A stretch of 64,000 nt of DNA from Rhodopseudomonas palustris. Lineage in GTDB: Bacteria; Pseudomonadota; Alphaproteobacteria; Rhizobiales; Xanthobacteraceae. The DNA is taken from positions 2,418,001-2,482,000 of the forward strand of contig NZ_CP041387.1 of NCBI RefSeq assembly GCF_007005445.1, read 5' to 3'. This document shows positions 17,714 through 26,283 of this stretch, piece by piece (position 1 is the stretch's first letter; every line of letters begins with the position of its first letter). The position numbers were made by a program, and so were the translations under genes. Below the pieces are notes generated by a model. That model was not told the origin of the DNA. It did no database searches and was given only the letters and a program-made list of their open reading frames with translations.

Positions 17714-19005
17714 GCGGCGGCGAACCGGGCACGCGGAACACGCCCGGCTTCTGCCGGGATTGCCTCGCCGACCAGCGCGCCGAGGCACGACGCTGCACGG
17801 CCTGCGGGTCGCCGCGCCTCGTCCGGCACCGGTCGCTGGGGGCGTTGTCGCTCGCCCACATCGATTGCGACGCGTTCTACGCGACGGTGGAGAAGCGCGA
17901 CAATCCGGAGCTGGCCGACAAGCCGGTGATCGTCGGCGGCGGCAAGCGCGGCGTGGTGTCGGCCGCCTGCTACATCGCCCGCACCTTCGGGGTGCGCTCG
18001 GCGATGCCGATGTTCAAGGCGCTGGCGCTGTGCCCATCGGCGGCGGTGGTGCGACCCGACATGGCGAAGTATGTCCGGGTCGGACGCGAGGTGCGGCAGG
18101 CGATGCGGGCGCTGACGCCGCTGGTCGAGCCGCTGTCGATCGACGAGGCGTTCCTCGATCTGGCCGGCACCGAGCGGATGCACGGCATGATCCCCGCCAA
18201 GGTGCTGGCGAAATTCGCTCGCGAGGTCGAGCGCGACATCGGCGTCACGGTGTCGGTCGGACTGTCGTGCAACAAGTTCCTGGCCAAGATCGCCTCCGAT
18301 CTCGACAAGCCGCGCGGCTTCGCCGCACTCGATCAGGACGAGGCCCGCGAGATGCTGGCGCCGCGGCCGGTCGGCTTCATCTTCGGCGTCGGCCCGGCGA
18401 CGGCATCGCGGCTGGCAAGCCGCGGATTCCGAATCATCGCCGACCTGCAGCGCGCCGACGAGATCGAGATGATGCGGCAGTTCGGCGACGAAGGCCGGCG
18501 GCTGTGGCGGCTGGCGCGCGGCATCGACGAACGCAAGGTGGTGCCCGATCGCGGCGCCAAATCGATTTCCAACGAGACCACCTTCGAGGACGACATTCGT
18601 GACCAGGCGACGCTGGAGAAGATCCTGTGGCGGCTGTCGGAAAAGGTGTCGGCCCGGCTGAAGAGCGCCGCCCTCTCGGGCTCGACCATCACATTGAAGC
18701 TGAAGACCGCCGACTTCCGCCAGCGCACTCGGGCGCAGACGATCCATGCCCCGACCCAGATGGCGAACCGGATCTTCTCGGTGTCGCGCGAGATGCTGAG
18801 CAAGGAAATCGACGGCACCGCGTTCCGGCTGATCGGAACCGGGGTCAGCGCCCTCACCGAACAGACCGGGCCGATTGAGGACGACATGCTCGATCGCCGC
18901 TCCGCTCACGCCGAACGCGCGATCGATGATCTGCGCAAGAAATTCGGCGACGCCGCCGTGATCCGCGGCATCGCGTTCGATCGGGTGCAGAAGCCGCAGG
19001 GCTGA
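17710..19005 (+). CDS. dinB: DNA polymerase IV (DinB) with an N-terminal Cys4 motif
   Basis: Y-family translesion polymerase. The palm carries the metal-binding acids D52 (HIDCDAF) and D145-E146 (LSIDEAFLD). The steric-gate region is DAFYATVE, then fingers, thumb (FGVGPATASRLASRGF) and little finger (about residues 290-400). Ahead of the polymerase lies C15-x2-C18-x10-C29-x2-C32, a putative zinc ribbon absent from E. coli DinB. GTG at 17710, overlapping the DUF3572 stop, is preferred. A GTG at 17692 would add six residues. Length 431 aa. The lack of Cys4 in most DinB proteins makes this variant worth noting. Confidence 0.95.
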   Translation: MSGGEPGTRNTPGFCRDCLADQRAEARRCTACGSPRLVRHRSLGALSLAHIDCDAFYATVEKRDNPELADKPVIVGGGKRGVVSAACYIARTFGVRSAMPMFKALALCPSAAVVRPDMAKYVRVGREVRQAMRALTPLVEPLSIDEAFLDLAGTERMHGMIPAKVLAKFAREVERDIGVTVSVGLSCNKFLAKIASDLDKPRGFAALDQDEAREMLAPRPVGFIFGVGPATASRLASRGFRIIADLQRADEIEMMRQFGDEGRRLWRLARGIDERKVVPDRGAKSISNETTFEDDIRDQATLEKILWRLSEKVSARLKSAALSGSTITLKLKTADFRQRTRAQTIHAPTQMANRIFSVSREMLSKEIDGTAFRLIGTGVSALTEQTGPIEDDMLDRRSAHAERAIDDLRKKFGDAAVIRGIAFDRVQKPQG

Positions 19006-19023
19006 CAGCGGTCAATCCGACCG

Positions 19024-19148
19024 GCTCATTGTTGCGCGCGCAGCGAAGCAAATCCAGGAGCGCTGCGTGCTCATCAACGAATTGCTTCGTCGCGGAGCCT
19101 TTGCCCGGACGGCGCAAAGCGCCGATCCGGGTGCTCCTCGCCATGACG
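19024..19148. repeat. Extragenic inverted repeat (diverged copy B)
   Basis: Begins CTCATTGTTGCGCGCGCAGCG and ends CTCCTCGCCATGACG, paralleling the arms of the 3768-3850 element. It has point changes and an inserted inner hairpin around the sequence GGACGGCGCAAAGCGCC. It lies between the convergent dinB and eipB genes. Confidence 0.65.
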
Positions 19149-19163
19149 AACCGCGAGGCCTTG

Positions 19164-20030
19164 CTACTTACACGGCTTGCTCGCCTTGACCTCGAGCTTG
19201 CCCATCGCGCCGGCGAGCACAAAGTCGTTGTAGTCGAGCACCAGCGAGCGCGACACGCCGTTCTCGTAGAGTTCGAACGACATCGCGTACACCGGCGTCT
19301 GTTCGCCGGCATTGGCCTTGGCGTCGCGATCGTAATAGCTCACCGTCACCGGCCAGCGGGTCATCGCCTTCATCGCCTCGTCGTTGATCGACGGGTCGGG
19401 CGAAGCGGCTGCGCCGTCGCCTTTGATCGGCTGTCCGATCACCGTCAAGGTGTTGTACACCTTCTCGCCGTTGTCCGAGCCGTCGTAGACCGACAGGTTC
19501 AGCAGCGACTTGCCGGCGCGCGCGGCTTCGATGATGCGTTCGATCTGCTCGGTCGGAAAAACCGTGGCGCCGTCGAGCTGGAATGTCTTCTGCACCGGCT
19601 GCTTCAGCTTCACCGTAATGTGGTCACCGGTGCGCTCGGCGATGCCGTCGACGTCGCTCTCCTTGGAGTCGTCCATCCGGGTGCCGATCTTGAACCGATA
19701 GCTCTTGCCGGCGGCGTCCTCCCAGCTCGACGAACGCAGGTCGCTCAGCGTGTTCTTGCCCTCGCCGCTTTCGATCTCCGACACCTGGCGAAAATCCGAG
19801 GTGTAGCCTTCGCAGGCATTGCCCGAGAAGTTGTACAGGATGCGACCGCGTACCGTACTGACCGAGGCGTTGTTGCGGGTTTTCAGAAGGCTGAGATCGT
19901 ACAGCGCCTGATGCGGCAGAAAGTTGATCGCCGGACCGGCAACCGCCGCCGATCCGGTGGAGATGGCGAGCGCTGCCACGATTGCGAGCAGTCCCCGGCT
20001 CGATCGCGTCGTCTGTCGTGACACGGGCAT
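19164..20030 (-). CDS. eipB: Periplasmic envelope-integrity protein EipB (DUF1849)
   Basis: A 288-residue secreted protein: signal peptide MPVSRQTTRSSRGLLAIVAALAI... ending near residue 31, then a beta-rich DUF1849 domain. EipB in Brucella is a periplasmic spiral-shaped protein needed for envelope integrity and stabilised by one disulfide. Two cysteines remain in the mature protein here, C73 (GNACEGY) and C287 (SKPCK), in the positions expected for that bond. It is monocistronic, converging on dinB and divergent from the RidA gene. The assignment is by family resemblance. Confidence 0.88.
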   Translation of the reverse strand: MPVSRQTTRSSRGLLAIVAALAISTGSAAVAGPAINFLPHQALYDLSLLKTRNNASVSTVRGRILYNFSGNACEGYTSDFRQVSEIESGEGKNTLSDLRSSSWEDAAGKSYRFKIGTRMDDSKESDVDGIAERTGDHITVKLKQPVQKTFQLDGATVFPTEQIERIIEAARAGKSLLNLSVYDGSDNGEKVYNTLTVIGQPIKGDGAAASPDPSINDEAMKAMTRWPVTVSYYDRDAKANAGEQTPVYAMSFELYENGVSRSLVLDYNDFVLAGAMGKLEVKASKPCK

Positions 20031-20295
20031 GTCGTCTCCCTGAGAGCGGTCCGATTAGAATAGGTGGCGGCCGAAGTGGCCGCAACGTCTGCGACTTTCT
20101 GGACCATCGGATTGCGGTGAAATAACGGAGCGATTGCCGTGATGCGCGATCGAACGGAACCGGCCCCTGCAGGTCTCGCAAGGCCGGACGGCGCCAGCCG
20201 GCGTCGCGGCTTACTTGCAACAGGGGCCGCAATCGGCCAAACAGGACCGCCCGGCGGCACGCGCCGGCGAAACGCGAAAAGCAATGGGGATCGGC

Positions 20296-20763
20296 ATGAC
20301 CGGGGTGATCGAGCAGAAACTGACCGCGCAGGGCATCGTGTTGCACGAGCCGGCGAGCCCGGTCGCCAACTACGTCGGCTTCGTCCGCACCGGCAATCTG
20401 CTGGTGGTATCGGGGCAGGTCTGCTTCGACGCCGAAGGCAAGCTGGTCGCCAAGGGCAAACTCGGTGCCGACGTCTCGATCGAACAGGGCAACGCTGCCG
20501 CGCGGGCCTGCGCGATCAATCTGCTGGCGCAGCTCAAGGCCGCGCTCGGCGATCTCGACAAGGTGGTGCGCGTGGTGCGGCTCGGCGGCTTCATCAACTC
20601 GACGCCGGATTTCGTCGACGGACCCAAGGTGATGAACGGCGCCTCCGACCTGATGGTCGCCGCCTTCGGCGACAAGGGCCGCCACGCCCGCACCACGGTC
20701 GGCGTCGCTTCGCTGCCGGCCGATGCGGCGGTCGAGGTCGAGGGCCTGTTCGAAGTCGCCTGA
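20296..20763 (+). CDS. RidA/YjgF-YER057c-UK114 family protein
   Basis: A 155-residue protein of the Rid superfamily. RidA-type members hydrolyse reactive enamine/imine intermediates from PLP enzymes. Landmarks are YVGFVRTGNLLVVSGQV near the start and the conserved arginine in HARTTVGVASLP (about residues 135-146), equivalent to the active-site Arg of RidA. It is the longer, hexapeptide-insert subfamily (cd02199-like), not a bona fide RidA by certainty. ATG at 20296 with GGGG 8 bases upstream is preferred to the ATG at 20284. The GDPD gene follows after 15 bp. Confidence 0.87.
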   Translation: MTGVIEQKLTAQGIVLHEPASPVANYVGFVRTGNLLVVSGQVCFDAEGKLVAKGKLGADVSIEQGNAAARACAINLLAQLKAALGDLDKVVRVVRLGGFINSTPDFVDGPKVMNGASDLMVAAFGDKGRHARTTVGVASLPADAAVEVEGLFEVA

Positions 20764-20778
20764 TCAGGAAGCACTGCG

Positions 20779-21531
20779 ATGCGCGCGCCCGACTGGCTGA
20801 CCGCCCGACCGGTCGCGCATCGCGGCCTGCACGACCGTGCCCGCGGCATCGTCGAGAACATGCCCGGTGCGATCGACGCGGCGATCGCCGCAAACTTCAG
20901 CATCGAGGTGGACATTCAACTCACCGCAGACGGTGAAGCGATGGTCCACCACGACGACGATCTCGGCCGGCTGACCGACGGCGACGGCGCCCTGCTCCGG
21001 ATGACCGCCGCGCAGCTCCGGCAGGTGCCGTTCAAGGACACGCCCGAGCGGATGATGTCGGTCGGCGAGCTGTGCGATCTCGTCGCCGGCCGCGTGGCGC
21101 TGGTGATCGAGCTGAAGAGCCATTTCGACGGCGACCGCAAGCTCGTGCGCCGGCTGCTTCAGGTGCTGGACAGCTACAACGGACCGGTCGCGGCGATGTC
21201 GTTCGATCCCGACCAGGTGCTGGCGCTGCGCCAACTCGCGCCCAAGCTGACGCGCGGCATCACCGCCGAGCGCAGCTACGACGACGCCTATTGGGCCGGG
21301 CTCGGCGAGGCGCAGCGCGACTCCATGGTGGCTCTGAAGCATGGGCTCAAAACCCAGCCGCATTTCGTCGCCTATCGGGTCGACGACCTCCCTGCTCCGG
21401 CGCCGTGGATCGCGCGCAATCTGTTCGGCTGCACGCTGCTGAGCTGGACGGTGCGTACGCCGGAGCAGCGCGCGCGCGCCGCTCGCCACGCCGACCAGAT
21501 GATCTTCGAGGGCTTTGTTCCGCAAACGTGA
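20779..21531 (+). CDS. Glycerophosphodiester phosphodiesterase
   Basis: Hydrolyses glycerophosphodiesters to glycerol 3-phosphate and an alcohol. The 250-residue TIM-barrel protein has H14-R-G (VAHRGLHD), the metal ligands in IEVDIQLTADG and the general-base region MVHHDDDLGRLTDG. No signal peptide, so probably cytoplasmic and UgpQ-like. RidA-type gene 15 bp upstream. AGGAAG lies 8 bases before the ATG. A GNAT-type gene follows, giving a likely transcription unit without evident metabolic logic. Confidence 0.92.
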   Translation: MRAPDWLTARPVAHRGLHDRARGIVENMPGAIDAAIAANFSIEVDIQLTADGEAMVHHDDDLGRLTDGDGALLRMTAAQLRQVPFKDTPERMMSVGELCDLVAGRVALVIELKSHFDGDRKLVRRLLQVLDSYNGPVAAMSFDPDQVLALRQLAPKLTRGITAERSYDDAYWAGLGEAQRDSMVALKHGLKTQPHFVAYRVDDLPAPAPWIARNLFGCTLLSWTVRTPEQRARAARHADQMIFEGFVPQT

Positions 21532-21613
21532 CCGCGGCCGGTCTTGAAGCGCGATCGGGAAATGCCCAATCTGTTGCCATGATCGCCTGCGCTTGCATTG
21601 TTGGTTCGGCCGT

Positions 21614-22852
21614 TTGACGGGCTCGTCGGACATCACGCTCGAAGCCGTGCCGTCGGTGGATGCAGTCGCCGCCGCCGAATGGGACGCCTGCGCGCGTTCC
21701 GGCGTCCTCGTCCCTGATCCGACCCCGGCCGGCGCTCTCGGCAGCGACTGCACCGCCGCGAGAGCCGCGTACAATCCCTTCCTCAGCCATGCGTTCTTCG
21801 CCGCGCTCGAACAATCGCGGTCGGCGAGTGCCCGCACCGGCTGGGGACCACGGCATCTGATCGCCCGGCAGGATGGTGAAATCGTCGGCATCGTGCCGTG
21901 CTATCTGAAAGCGCACTCGCAGGGCGAGTACGTGTTCGACCGCGGCTGGGCCGACGCCTATGAGCGCGCTGGCGGCAGCTACTATCCGAAGCTGCAGGTC
22001 TCGGTGCCGTTCACCCCCGCGACCGGGCCGCGGCTGCTGATCCGCGGCGGCACCGATCCGGCGCGCATCGGAGGCGCGCTGGCGAACGGGCTGATGGCGC
22101 TGTGCGATCTCAGCCAAGCGTCGTCGGTGCACGTCACCTTCGCGCGCGAAAGCGAATGGCGCTTCCTCGCCGAACGCGGCTTCCTGCAACGCACCGATCA
22201 GCAATTTCACTGGCACAATGCCGGCTATGCCGGCTTCGACGATTTCCTGACGACGCTGAACTCACGGCATCGCAAGGCGATCAAACGAGAACGGCGCGAC
22301 GCGGTGGGAAGCGGCATCACCATCCACCACCTCACCGGCGCCGACATCACCGAAGACGCCTGGGACGCGTTCTTCTCCTTCTACATGGAGACCGGCTCGC
22401 GGAAATGGGGTCGGCCGTACCTGAATAGGGAGTTCTATTCCCTGATCGGCCAGAGCATGAGCCAGGACGTGCTGCTGGTAATGGCCAAGCGCAACGGCCG
22501 CTGGATCGCCGGCGCGATCAACTTCATCGGCGGCGACACGCTGTTCGGTCGGCACTGGGGCGCGATCGAGCATCACCCGTTTCTGCATTTCGAGGTCTGC
22601 TACTATCAGGCGATCGATTTCGCGATCACCCGCGGCCTCGCCGTGGTCGAGGCCGGCGCGCAGGGCGAACACAAGATCGCGCGTGGCTATCTGCCGCAGA
22701 CCACCTACTCGGCGCATTTCATCGCAGACCCGGCGCTGCGCCGGGCGATCGCCGACTATCTGAGACGTGAGCGGATGGTCGTCGACGAGATGGGACGCGA
22801 ACTGGCCGAAGCCGCTCCGTTCAAAAAAGGTAACCTCACCGATCCAGCTTGA
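21614..22852 (+). CDS. FemAB-like GNAT N-acetyltransferase (PF04339 family)
   Basis: About 412 residues with the family pattern YNPFLSHAFFAALEQS near the N-terminus, then GIVPCYLKAHSQGEYVFD, NSRHRKAIKRERR, and a second GNAT-like lobe (GSRKWGRPYLNREFY and VVEAGAQGEHKIARGYLP). This is the group called peptidoglycan biosynthesis/recognition or DUF482. The acceptor is unknown. No in-frame ATG exists near the start. TTG at 21614 (reads LTGSSDITLE) is my choice; another TTG lies at 21593, so the N-terminus is uncertain. HIT gene follows 50 bp later. Confidence 0.82.
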   Translation: MTGSSDITLEAVPSVDAVAAAEWDACARSGVLVPDPTPAGALGSDCTAARAAYNPFLSHAFFAALEQSRSASARTGWGPRHLIARQDGEIVGIVPCYLKAHSQGEYVFDRGWADAYERAGGSYYPKLQVSVPFTPATGPRLLIRGGTDPARIGGALANGLMALCDLSQASSVHVTFARESEWRFLAERGFLQRTDQQFHWHNAGYAGFDDFLTTLNSRHRKAIKRERRDAVGSGITIHHLTGADITEDAWDAFFSFYMETGSRKWGRPYLNREFYSLIGQSMSQDVLLVMAKRNGRWIAGAINFIGGDTLFGRHWGAIEHHPFLHFEVCYYQAIDFAITRGLAVVEAGAQGEHKIARGYLPQTTYSAHFIADPALRRAIADYLRRERMVVDEMGRELAEAAPFKKGNLTDPA

Positions 22853-22902
22853 CCGGCCCGTGCACGGCGGACGACAATCGCGCCGCCAAGTCCGGAGCAA
22901 CC

Positions 22903-23331
22903 ATGACCGCTTACGATTCAGAGAATATTTTCGCCAAGATCCTGCGCGGCGAAATCCCGTGTCACAAAATCTACGAAGACGATCATGTCTTCGCATTCCT
23001 CGACATCATGCCGCGTTCGACCGGCCACACGCTGGTGATTCCGAAGGCACCGGCTCGCAATATTCTCGATATCACGTCCGAAGATTTCGCCCATGTGGCG
23101 CGCGGCGCCCACAAGATCGCCCACGCGGCGATGAAGGCGTTCAAGGCCGACGGCATCGTGGTGCAGCAGTTCAGCGAGCCGGCCGCCGGCCAGGTCGTCT
23201 ATCATCTGCACATGCATGTGATGCCGCGCCACGACGGCGTGCCGCTGCTGCCGCCGGCCTCGCGCAAGGAAGAACCCGCCGTACTCGAGCAACATGCCGC
23301 ACAACTGAAGGCGGCGCTCGCCCAGGGCTAG
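22903..23331 (+). CDS. HIT family nucleotide-binding protein
   Basis: A 142-residue histidine-triad protein, likely a dinucleoside/AMP-lysine-type hydrolase (HinT-like). It begins MTAYDSENIFAKILRGEIPCHKIYED, and the triad H101-x-H103-x-H105 (YHLHMHVMP) supplies the nucleophilic histidine. ATG at 22903 follows GGAG by 6 bases. An upstream in-frame start at 22849 would add an unconserved leader. In context it ends the RidA-GDPD-acetyltransferase run. Confidence 0.92.
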   Translation: MTAYDSENIFAKILRGEIPCHKIYEDDHVFAFLDIMPRSTGHTLVIPKAPARNILDITSEDFAHVARGAHKIAHAAMKAFKADGIVVQQFSEPAAGQVVYHLHMHVMPRHDGVPLLPPASRKEEPAVLEQHAAQLKAALAQG

Positions 23332-23460
23332 GCTCCGGCCATCCCTCCGACCTGCCTGTGATGCCTGAGCAACCGGAACGCCCGACGTCCGTTGCAGGCT
23401 GGAAGCTGACGACGGAGATCGGCCGCCGCGACGGCGCCATCCGCGAACGAGGCAACAGAG

Positions 23461-24543
23461 ATGATCGCGCTGGTCAGTTTTGTGTCGGGACTGGTCGCCC
23501 TCGTCGTCGGCGCTGAACTCCTGGTTCGCGGCGCCTCGAAACTGGCGCTGTCGTTCGGGATCTCGCCGCTGGTGGTCGGGCTGACCGTGGTGGCGTTCGG
23601 CACGGGATCGCCGGAACTGGCGGTCGCGATTCAAGCGGCGATGGCCAACCAGGCCGATATTACCGTCGGCAACGTGGTCGGCAGCAACATCTTCAATGTG
23701 CTGTTCATTCTCGGCCTGTCGGCGCTGATCACGCCGCTGATCATCAATCGGCAGTTGATCCGCCAGGAAGTCCCGATCATGGTCGGGACGTCCCTGCTGG
23801 TCGCCGCGCTGGCCTGGGACGGCACGATGTCCCGCCTCGACGGATTGATCCTGGTCTGCCTGCTGGCGGTCTATACGGGCTTTCTGATCGTGCAGAGCCG
23901 GCGCCAGGAGGCCGGCTCTGATGCTCCCGAGCCGGCGACGGAGGACTCGGGGCCAGGTTGGGATTCGAAGCTGCCGGTGCAGATCGCGCTGATCGTCGTC
24001 GGTTTAGTCATGCTGGTCTTCGGCGCGACCTGGCTGGTCGATGCGGCGATCACGTTCGCAAGGCTGTTCGGCGTCAGCGAGATGGTGATCGGCCTGACCA
24101 TCGTCGCGGCCGGCACCTCGCTGCCGGAGGTCGCGACCTCGATCATGGCGGCGGTCCGCGGCCAGCGCGACATTGCCGTCGGCAATGTGGTCGGCAGCAA
24201 TATCTTCAATCTACTCGGCGTGCTCGGCGTGTCCGCCGCCGTGCTGCCGGGCGGGCTCTCGATCGCGCCGGCGATGATGGCGTTCGATATCCCGGTGATG
24301 ATCGCGGTGGCGATCGCCTGCCTGCCGATCTTCTTCACCGGCAACCTGATCGCCCGGTGGGAAGGCGCGCTGTTTCTGGCGCTGTATGTCGGCTATACCG
24401 TCTATCTGGTGATGGCCGCTCAGCAGCACGATGCGTTGTCGACCTACAGCCTCGTGCTCGGGACCATCGTTCTTCCACTCTGCGCGCTGACCGTCGCAGT
24501 CATCGCCTGGCGCGAGTGGCACGCCGGACGGCAAACGCGTTGA
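23461..24543 (+). CDS. Calcium/sodium (cation) antiporter of the CaCA family
   Basis: A 360-residue integral membrane protein with the two inverted alpha-repeats of the CaCA family. Repeat 1 has FGTGSPELAVAIQAA and GNVVGSNIFNVLFILG (about residues 45-85). Repeat 2 has AGTSLPEVATSIMAA and GNVVGSNIFNLLGVLG (about 215-265). About ten hydrophobic helices. It resembles E. coli YrbG/ChaA-like exchangers that move Ca2+ or Na+ against H+/Na+; ion choice is not determinable here. GAGG lies close before the ATG. It converges on trmO. Confidence 0.9.
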   Translation: MIALVSFVSGLVALVVGAELLVRGASKLALSFGISPLVVGLTVVAFGTGSPELAVAIQAAMANQADITVGNVVGSNIFNVLFILGLSALITPLIINRQLIRQEVPIMVGTSLLVAALAWDGTMSRLDGLILVCLLAVYTGFLIVQSRRQEAGSDAPEPATEDSGPGWDSKLPVQIALIVVGLVMLVFGATWLVDAAITFARLFGVSEMVIGLTIVAAGTSLPEVATSIMAAVRGQRDIAVGNVVGSNIFNLLGVLGVSAAVLPGGLSIAPAMMAFDIPVMIAVAIACLPIFFTGNLIARWEGALFLALYVGYTVYLVMAAQQHDALSTYSLVLGTIVLPLCALTVAVIAWREWHAGRQTR

Positions 24544-24593
24544 CCAACGCCGGAGAGCTGGATCGCAGCGTTCACGCTGCGCCGCCGGTCCTG

Positions 24594-25058
24594 TTACTTC
24601 GTCATCGAATGCACGCAGCGGTCGGGCTTCAGGTCGATCAGCGGCGTGCCGTCGAGGCAGTCGAGGCCGCGCACCAGCACGGTCGCACCCTCGATCCCGA
24701 CCACGGCCACCGAGGAAATTCCGATCGGATTCGGCCGCAGCGGCGAGCGCAGCGCGAACGTGCCGCGCGGGCCGTCGATGCCGTGACCGCGCTGGATCAC
24801 CAGATCGCGGCGCGACAGATGCAGCCAGTACACCACCTGCGCCTGAGCAAACTTGTCGAGTCCCTGCAGCGCCTGGGTCCACGGCTCGAAGATCTCCAGC
24901 CGGCACACCGGCCCGTCGGGAGTACCCTGCCGCGGCGTCTCGCCGCGCGAGGTCCAGGGCGTGCGGATGCGGCCGATGAAGATCAGGCCGGCATCGGTCG
25001 GCGGCGGCGCCTCGACCACAACCTCGCCTTCACGGATCTCGCCCCTGTCGGTCATCAT
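24594..25058 (-). CDS. trmO: tRNA-(N6-methyl) methyltransferase TrmO-like (TsaA)
   Basis: A 154-residue UPF0066/TsaA-type protein. TrmO in E. coli methylates N6 of t6A37 in tRNA-Thr(GGU). Landmarks are FIGRIRTPW near the start, GIDGPRGTFALRSPLRPNPIG in the middle (RPNPIG is the family signature) and VRGLDCLDGTPLIDLKP near the end. Three ATG codons are stacked at 25061, 25058 and 25055, with AAGG about 6 bases before the second. Any of them may serve. Last gene of a leftward series with azlC and azlD (49 bp after azlD). Confidence 0.9.
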   Translation of the reverse strand: MMTDRGEIREGEVVVEAPPPTDAGLIFIGRIRTPWTSRGETPRQGTPDGPVCRLEIFEPWTQALQGLDKFAQAQVVYWLHLSRRDLVIQRGHGIDGPRGTFALRSPLRPNPIGISSVAVVGIEGATVLVRGLDCLDGTPLIDLKPDRCVHSMTK

Positions 25059-25107
25059 CATTCGCCTTCTGCCTGACGGCCCGGTGTAGCGCGAAACCCG
25101 TCCGGTT

Positions 25108-25452
25108 TCACCGCCACCAAAGTTGGCCAAGCAGCAGCACCACCTCGCCTGCCACCACGCCGGCGAAGATCGAGCGACGCGCCACCAGAAACACCGCGAA
25201 GCCGGCCGCAACCGATCCGTAGCGCAACAGTGGCGACACGCTGGCGAGCGCACCAGGCGGCACGAACAGGATCTGGGCGATCACGCCGGCGAGGATCGCG
25301 GTGGCGACCGCCCGGACCCAGATCAGCAGTTCGGAGCCTTCGTCGATGCCGCCGCCGAGCCACAGTCCGAGCATCCGCCAGACTTCGTTCGGCAGCACGC
25401 CGGCCAGCACCAGCACCAGCAGCGCCTGCCAATCGCCGATGAAATCGCTCAT
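25108..25452 (-). CDS. azlD: AzlD family branched-chain amino acid transport subunit
   Basis: A 114-residue hydrophobic protein of about four membrane segments, MSDFIGDWQALLVLVLAGVLPNEVW... through ...AGEVVLLLGQLWWR. This is the small partner of AzlC, the two forming an exporter for branched-chain and related amino acids. Its ATG at 25452 overlaps the azlC stop by 4 bases (ATGA), so translation is coupled. Usually found exactly in this azlCD order. Confidence 0.9.
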   Translation of the reverse strand: MSDFIGDWQALLVLVLAGVLPNEVWRMLGLWLGGGIDEGSELLIWVRAVATAILAGVIAQILFVPPGALASVSPLLRYGSVAAGFAVFLVARRSIFAGVVAGEVVLLLGQLWWR

Positions 25453-26189
25453 GCCCGCCTCCGCCGCCGCAGCCGGTGGACGCCGTAGGCGATGGTGCCG
25501 GCAGAGACGCCGCTGATCAGCACGTCGACGCCGGTGTGCAGCAGCGCCACCAGCGGAAACAGCGCGAGCCCGAGTACCAGCGCGACGACATCGGCGAGTT
25601 CGCGGCAGTTGCGCGCGGTCGACAACAGAAACGCCAGCGGCGTCAGCAGCAGGATCGCGGCGCCGAACGATCGTGGCAGGTTGGCCGCCAGCAGAAAACC
25701 GATCACATTGGCGATCAGGCACACCGCGATCAGTCCGGTGCCGAGCCCGTTGGCGAAGGCAATCCGCCGCTCGCGCGGCACCTGCGGCAGCAGACGGAAA
25801 CATTCCACCCACATCGTCACCGCGACGAAATGCGCCGGCAGCACGAGCTGGCGCAACTTGGTTGTCGGCGTCTTCAGCATCGGCAGCACCGACACCACCA
25901 TCGGAAACAGCCGGATCGCGCTCACCGTCACCGCAATCGCCGCCTGCACCGGTGTCGCCCCCGAGCCGAGCGAGGAGATCAGGATGATCTGCGCCGGACC
26001 GGCCCACACCAGCACGGTGCTGAGCAGCACCCAGCCGAGGCTGAATTGGCTGTCGTGCGCGAGCGCGCCGATCCCGATGAAGGTGGCGAACAGCACCAGC
26101 GTCAGCACCGTGGTGCCGGCGGCAATCAGGCCGCGCAGGAACGCGCGCAGCGGTGTCTGCCATTGCGGAGAATCGAGTGGCGGCGGCAC
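25449..26189 (-). CDS. azlC: AzlC family amino acid permease
   Basis: A 246-residue membrane protein with AzlC features: FSLGWVLLSTVLVWAGPAQII, SAIRLFPMVVSVLPML, an acidic-free hydrophobic core, and a C-terminal basic tail (RLRRRRRA). Known AzlCD pairs export branched-chain amino acids or analogues such as 4-azaleucine. The start is GTG at 26189 with GGA about 8 bases before it. No ATG is available upstream nearby. Coupled to azlD by a 4-base overlap. Confidence 0.9.
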   Translation of the reverse strand: MPPPLDSPQWQTPLRAFLRGLIAAGTTVLTLVLFATFIGIGALAHDSQFSLGWVLLSTVLVWAGPAQIILISSLGSGATPVQAAIAVTVSAIRLFPMVVSVLPMLKTPTTKLRQLVLPAHFVAVTMWVECFRLLPQVPRERRIAFANGLGTGLIAVCLIANVIGFLLAANLPRSFGAAILLLTPLAFLLSTARNCRELADVVALVLGLALFPLVALLHTGVDVLISGVSAGTIAYGVHRLRRRRRA

Positions 26190-26283
26190 GAACAGATTCC
26201 AGAACGGGTGAAGCGGCGGCGCATAACGGGCGGGAAACGCCAGACGGTCAAGGCCCGTTGCCGCGGCTCTGTTCTGCTGAACG

